The notes below the pieces were generated by a model. The model did no database searches. It was given only the letters and a program-made list of their open reading frames with translations, and was not told where the DNA came from. From Desmodus rotundus (Eukaryota > Chordata > Mammalia > Chiroptera > Phyllostomidae), in assembly GCF_022682495.2 (NCBI RefSeq), contig NC_071392.1, forward strand, positions 84,398,797 through 84,462,796: DNA of 64,000 nt. Reading direction: 5' to 3'. Below are positions 60,224 to 64,000 of this stretch, one piece after another. Numbering within the stretch: the stretch's first letter is position 1; the number at the start of each line of letters is the position of its first letter. The position numbers and the translations under genes are program-made.

Positions 60224-60584
60224 TATATTTATTGATTATGCTATTACAGTTGTCCCATTCCCCCCCGACTCCACTCCATCTTGCCCACCCCCCTCCCTCC
60301 CACATTCCCCCCCTATAGTTCATGTCCATAGGTCATACTTATAAGTTCTTTGGCTTCTACATTTCCTACACTATTTTTACCCTCCCCCTGTCTATTTTCC
60401 ACCTATCATCTATGCTACTTATTCTCTGTACCTTTCCCCCCCTCTCCCCCTCCCACTCCCTTAATGACAACCCTCATGTTCTAGTTGTTTGCCTAGTTTG
60501 CTCTCGTTTTTGTTTTATGTGTGGCCGTTAATAACTGAGAGTTTGCTGTCATTTTTACTGTTCCTATTTTTGATCTTCTTTTTC
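60224..60584 (-). other. 3' UTR of the L1-derived element
   Basis: The plus strand reads TTATTGATTATGCTATTACA, then C-rich runs and CCATAGGTCATACTTATAAG, which I recognise as the reverse complement of the bat L1 3' UTR. The G-rich polypurine tract typical of L1 3' UTRs is present as its C-rich complement. Confidence 0.75.
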
Positions 60585-61283
60585 TTAGGTAACTCCCTTT
60601 AACATTTCATATAATAAGGGCTTGGTGATGATGAACTTCTTTAACTTGACCTTATCTGAGAAGCACTTTATCTTCCCTTCCATTCTAAGTGATAGCTTTG
60701 CTGGATATAGTAATCTTGGATGTAGGTCCTTGCGTTTAATCTTGGGTAATGTAATTATGATGTGCCTTGGCGTGTTCCTCCTTGGGTCCAGCTTCTTTGG
60801 GACTCTCTGAGCTTCCTGGACTTCCCGGAAGTCTATTTCCTTTGCCAGATTAGGGAAGTTCTCCTTCATTATTTGTTCAAATAAGTTTTCAATTTTTTGT
60901 TCTCCCTCTTCTCCTTCTGGCACCCCTATAATTCGGATGTTGGAACGTTTCAAGGCGTCCGGGAGGTTCCTAAGCCTCTCCTCATTTTTCCAAGTTCTTG
61001 TTTCTTCATTCTTTTCTGGTTGGATGTTTGTTTCTTCCTTCTGGTCCACACCATTGATTTGAGTCCCAGTTTTCTTCTCATCACTATTGTTTCCCTGAAC
61101 GTTTTCCTTTGTTTCTCTTAGCATAGGCTTCATTTTTTCATCTGTTTTTCGAATAGATTCAACCAAGTCTGTGAGCATATTGATAACCAGTGCTTTGAAC
61201 TGTGCATCCGATAGGTTGGCTATCTTTTCGTCGCTTAGTTGTATTTTTTCTGGAGCTTTGAAGTGTTCTGTCATTTGGGCCAT
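60585..61283 (-). CDS. L1-type ORF1 protein, internally shortened, 232 codons
   Basis: L1 ORF1p is a trimeric RNA-binding nucleic-acid chaperone that coats L1 RNA in cytoplasmic particles. The frame is uninterrupted from ATG at 61283 to the stop at 60585-60587. Residues 1-60 are charged and helix-prone and fit a coiled-coil region; 60-102 are polar and Glu/Lys/Asn-rich; about 103-185 form the RRM-like domain, with SNIRIIGVPEGEEGEQKIEN and TPRHIIITLPKIK. After residue 183 the sequence jumps to RKDLHPRLLYPAKLSLRMEG, the second half of the C-terminal domain, so roughly 45 residues are missing in frame. Family members are about 300-350 residues long. The missing half helps grip RNA, so chaperone activity may be impaired. 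The start lies 20-odd bases after an A-rich CAAACAAACAAAAA leader. It is an open frame in a mobile element, not a host gene. Confidence 0.88.
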   Translation of the reverse strand: MAQMTEHFKAPEKIQLSDEKIANLSDAQFKALVINMLTDLVESIRKTDEKMKPMLRETKENVQGNNSDEKKTGTQINGVDQKEETNIQPEKNEETRTWKNEERLRNLPDALKRSNIRIIGVPEGEEGEQKIENLFEQIMKENFPNLAKEIDFREVQEAQRVPKKLDPRRNTPRHIIITLPKIKRKDLHPRLLYPAKLSLRMEGKIKCFSDKVKLKKFIITKPLLYEMLKGVT

Positions 61284-62062
61284 TTTTTGTTTGTTTGTCT
61301 TGACGCGTCTGTTACTTTAAGGGGCGGAGCCTTAGGTGTTCACCAGGGCGGGGGTGGGGGGGGTAGGGGGCGGGGTAATGCTGGTCGCTGTCCTGTGACA
61401 CTGTACGTGGGGGAGGGGCCGAGTGGGAGCAATGGCGCCCGCCTCACTCTCCTCTCCTCCGGATTTCAATCTTTCACTCCGATACCCACAATCAAACTGG
61501 GCCACTCTGGTGCTGGTTCCCGAGTGGCTGGGCCTGTGCACACTCTAGGCCCCTGTGGGTCTCTCCAACCACCTCTCCTGTGAGGCTGGGAGTCTCTCCT
61601 GCTGCCGCCCCAACCCCTACGGGCGTTTTCAATCAGAGGTTTGAGGCTTTATTTCCCTGAGCTGGAGTCCTGGGTTACGCGGGTCTGCTTCGCTCCCCGC
61701 CGTTCGTCCGGTTTATCTGTGGGCGAATGTGGTGCCGCGGGGTGCTACCTGCTGCTCTGCCTGCCCCGTTCTCCGCCACTCTGAGTCCGGCCCTCTGGGT
61801 TTATCTGTGCAAATGTGGGGCCGCAGGGTCTGCTAGTGGTCGGACTGCCTGCCCAGTTCGTCCCACACTCCGCCAGTCTCAGTCCCGCCACAGCCACGCA
61901 AGTCCTCTCCACCCCAGTGCCGTCTCCGCCCCTCCTACCGGTCTGGATGAATGATTATTTTCTATTTCCTTGGTGTTGGTCCCCCTTGCTGTTCGATTCT
62001 CTGTCAGTTCTGGTTGTGCGAGGAGGCGCAGTGTGTCTACCTACGCCGCCATCTTGGTTCTC
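61284..62062 (-). promoter_or_regulatory. L1-type 5' UTR / internal promoter with YY1-like site
   Basis: This GC-rich, CpG-dense region forms the 5' part of the element. Its very start on the minus strand contains CAAGATGGCGGC (complement at 62045-62056), the consensus YY1 motif that in known L1 promoters directs initiation at position +1. It also contains G/C boxes (GGGGCGGAGC complement near 61321-61330, GGGGGCGGGG near 61366-61375) that could bind SP1. Promoter activity is inferred from position and motifs. Confidence 0.75.
61711..61889 (-). repeat. Two tandem ~88-bp units in the L1 5' UTR
   Basis: GTTTATCTGTGGGCGAATGT at 61711 and GTTTATCTGTGCAAATGTGG at 61799 start two imperfect copies. 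Both continue through a GCCGCGGGG / GCCGCAGGG box, a CTGCCTGCCC box and a CTCCGCCACTCTGAGTCCGG / CTCCGCCAGTCTCAGTCCCG box. The period is 88-91 bases. This resembles the monomer organisation of some rodent L1 promoters. Confidence 0.85.
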
Positions 62063-62080
62063 CAGATGACAGTTTCTTTT
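62063..62080. repeat. Right copy of the 18-bp target-site duplication
   Basis: Exact repeat of 60191-60208, marking the 5' boundary of the minus-strand L1-derived insertion. Confidence 0.95.
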
Positions 62081-63378
62081 GTGTCTTAAGAATCATTTCT
62101 GAAGCCGGCGTGTTTATTAAGCTGGCTGATCTTATTAATTACATGTCAGTTCGTTGTTGGTAGTGATGTTCTCTAACCTGTCCCCCAGTTCTGGGTGATG
62201 CTGTGCTTGGGCGGGTGGACCCACGCATGTATTGCACAAACACCCCGTAACAGGAATGGGAAGCTGTGGGGAGGCATTTGTCACTATTCCTCAATCCTGC
62301 TTGGGTGCTGGTATGTCTGGAAAGTTCCTGTGGCAATTGGTTCAGAAGAGGTCTTGGGGAAGTAGTCTGCAGCCAATGCAGGCGGGAGAAGTTTCAGTTT
62401 GCGTCCTTGGCTGCTTTGAGAAGCACCATTGTATTTAAAAGTGGTGTCTAACAGCAAGCTGTTACTGGAGATGCCTTTAGTGAAGGGACTTTTTCTTCCC
62501 TCTAAAGAAAAGTGGGAGATTGTCATCCGAGTGGGAAAATAAGAGAGATGACAGGGTTCGATGCTGGAGGGAGAGAAGCCCTGTGTGGACCTCATTGTGC
62601 GGCATTTTCTGCTTTGCGCACTTGCTGCAGGTGTACGTGCGGCTGGTGTGGGGGTGAGGATCGCAGACCTCTTCTCCCTGTGAGGAGGCAAGAGGGGCGG
62701 GTGAAGGCTGTGCCTTTAGTTAGTGGGAGTAACTAAAGCAGGTGGCAGGAGCACCGGAACTGGAGGAAAACTGCTGGTCCCTGTGAGGCTCAGGGAGGAC
62801 TTTTAATGCCAGGATGACTTTTGTCCCAGAGCCGGAATTCCCAGCATGTCTGCCAAGATTAAGAGTCTCCATGTGATTTAGGAAAATGTGTTCTAATCAG
62901 GCTTTGGGTAAGAAACTCACTGGAATCTCCAGAGCTATATCCTGGTCCCAGGAGTTACTTTATCCCAATGTATGACTCAGGGTGAGTTGGAAAAGAGCAT
63001 TTTACCTGGGTCTAGGGGTGAGACCACAGTTCGTCTGAGTCTGCCAGCAGCTCAGGATTAGTGATGAAGCATCACTTTGCTGTGTATTGAGCAAGTAAAA
63101 CGCAGTCATTGCGATGGTCGAATAGGGCTGTCGAAAGCTGTAGGATGCGGCTCTTGCTAACATACACGAGTGCAACACGCCAGAAGCGTTTCTCCCCTGC
63201 CCAATGTTTATTTTCAATTATCTTATTATTTTTGGGTTTTAAAAAGAGGGTGAGCACTTGGGAGGGAATTACAGATTCATTTTAAATTTAGTTAAAACAT
63301 CACTTATTGAATAAGCTCTGTTTTCAGACCTTGTGGTTATGACTACAGTGTACTCACAGGCCGGGGTGGTACGGGATG
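62081..63378. other. Unique stretch, no gene recognised
   Basis: No domain, repeat or RNA gene is recognised. The longest frame (135 codons, minus strand, 62284-62691) shows no family features. Confidence 0.5.
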
Positions 63379-63461
63379 TCCATTCATCCATCCACACACC
63401 CTTCCATCCATCTGTCTATTCATCTGTCCATCCATCCATCCACTCACCCACCCATCCGTTC
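63379..63461. repeat. (ATCC)n-type tetranucleotide repeat
   Basis: Imperfect CATC/CATT/CACC tetramers (CCATCCATCCATCCACTCAC) cover about 80 bases. The flank CAATAACAACTCATTGAGCC suggests growth from the tail of an old L2 element. Confidence 0.9.
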
Positions 63462-63685
63462 AATAACAACTCATTGAGCCTACAATGTGGAATTTCCTAT
63501 GTAAGTACACACAAATGTATTGAATGTTGAGTCTATAAACATAAAGTATGATGATGGCTGGCCATCCTTTTTTACAGCTCATTTTGAGGTGTAAATGTGG
63601 CTGAAAAATCAATAATTGGGTGTCTCAATACTAAAAGCTTGGGTGTCCCTATATCCAAGTTGACTTGAATTAATTTAGTGGAGGG

Positions 63686-63713
63686 AAACAAAAAACAAAA
63701 AACAAAAAACAAG
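63686..63713. repeat. (CAAAAAA)n short tandem repeat
   Basis: Four ACAAAAA-type units immediately precede the SINE at 63724. Confidence 0.9.
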
Positions 63714-63721
63714 TGTGTCTC

Positions 63722-63930
63722 TGGCCAGGTAGCTCGGTTGGTTAGAGCACTGTCCTGATATACCAAGGTTGCGGACTCGATCTCTGGTCCGAGTGCATGG
63801 AAGAAGCAACCAGTGAATTCGTAAATAAGTGGAACAACAAATAGAAGCTTTTCTCTCTCTCTCTCTCCCCACCCTGCCCCTCTTCCCCTTCCCCCCTCTC
63901 TCTGAGATCAGTCAATTAAATAAAATTGTG
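63722..63930 (+). mobile_element. Divergent tRNA-derived SINE (VES-related older type)
   Basis: The head CTGGCCAGGTAGCTCGGTTG keeps a tRNA-like A box (TAGCTCGGTTGG), and GGTTGCGGACTCGATCTCTGG is a B box, both closer to a real tRNA than in the other copies. The second spacer box is absent and is replaced by AAGAAGCAACCAGTGAATTC and AAATAAGTGGAACAACAAAT before the pyrimidine body and an AATTAAATAAAATTG tail. It is a separate subfamily from the VES copies above. Confidence 0.85.
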
Positions 63931-64000
63931 TGGATTCAGAAAACAATTTGAATTTTCCTTAGTCTTTATTTGAATACATGCTTTGTCTGGTTTTTAAAAC

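Larger units (their letters stand above)
60209..62062 (-). mobile_element. Full-length half-L1 (HAL1-type) retrotransposon, minus strand
   Basis: On the minus strand the order is: a 5' end reading GGAGAACCAAGATGGCGGCG (62062 downward), a GC- and CpG-rich 5' UTR of about 780 bases with two tandem repeat units, an intact ORF1 (61283-60585), and a 3' UTR with a long A/C-poor, G-rich polypurine run (complement visible at 60265-60315 and 60437-60460) and a short A-rich tail near 60209-60223. ORF2 (endonuclease and reverse transcriptase) is missing, so the element would depend on L1 enzymes supplied in trans. The perfect 18-bp target-site duplication and complete 5' end show one recent, full-length insertion. 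Alternatives are a member of an established bat HAL1-like family or a one-off copy of an internally deleted or spliced L1 transcript. Confidence 0.9.

Noticed and set aside
61310..61960. CpG-rich block as a host CpG-island promoter
   Set aside because: It lies entirely between the target-site duplications and is the 5' UTR of the L1-derived element, not a host promoter.
1..64000. Endogenous retrovirus or viral insertion
   Set aside because: I found no LTR pair, primer-binding site, or gag/pol/env-like motif. All coding mobile-element traces are L1 ORF1, mariner or Tigger.

Overview
The window looks like nuclear DNA of a bat. The main evidence is a dispersed, tRNA-derived SINE of the VES type in about 15 copies. 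Its head reads GCCCTGGCTGGTGTGGCTCA, followed by a B box near GGTTCGATTCC, a TCTCTCCCTC-rich body and an A/T-rich tail. VES is known from yangochiropteran bats. A recently inserted LINE-1-derived element near the right end has a 3' UTR of the bat L1 type, as far as I recall it. Older layers shared by all placentals are also present: MIR, L2, L1 3' ends, hAT, Tigger and mariner. I saw no Helitron and no obviously young cut-and-paste element, which argues weakly against a vespertilionid such as Myotis; family and species cannot be settled from this window.

I find no functional protein-coding exon, no genuine RNA gene and no CRISPR or prokaryotic feature. The window reads as intergenic or intronic DNA. 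The one cellular gene-derived object is an intronless, broken retrocopy of KLHL36 (BTB-BACK-Kelch) at 33151-34981. The one convincing intact reading frame of any length is the 232-codon ORF1 of the LINE-1-derived element, on the minus strand at 60585-61283.

Layout. 1-9.5 kb: hAT remnants, L1 3' ends, two VES copies, two copies of one palindromic MITE, MIRs and a 130-bp mariner MITE. 9.5-28.9 kb: mostly unique DNA with scattered MIR, L2 and L1 remnants, one VES, a 36-bp perfect tandem duplication and a 51-bp minisatellite. 29.0-31.6 kb: an internally deleted mariner and a Tigger transposase remnant. 33.1-35.0 kb: the KLHL36 retrocopy. 36.6-45.2 kb: a VES-rich block with seven copies, several keeping target-site duplications. 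45-54.4 kb: old L1, L2 and MIR, two more VES copies, and a second mariner with the same architecture as the first, in opposite orientation. 54.9-59.7 kb: a truncated VES, L2-like DNA, a TA-flanked MITE and another VES. 59.9-62.1 kb: a pyrimidine microsatellite, then the LINE-1-derived element bounded by a perfect 18-bp target-site duplication. 62.1-64 kb: unique DNA, simple repeats and a divergent tRNA-type SINE.

The most notable object is the 1.85-kb element at 60209-62062. It has a complete L1-like 5' UTR, an intact but internally shortened ORF1, no ORF2 and a normal 3' UTR. This is the architecture of a half-L1 (HAL1-type) non-autonomous retrotransposon. Family names for repeats come from recall of consensus sequences; no database search was possible.
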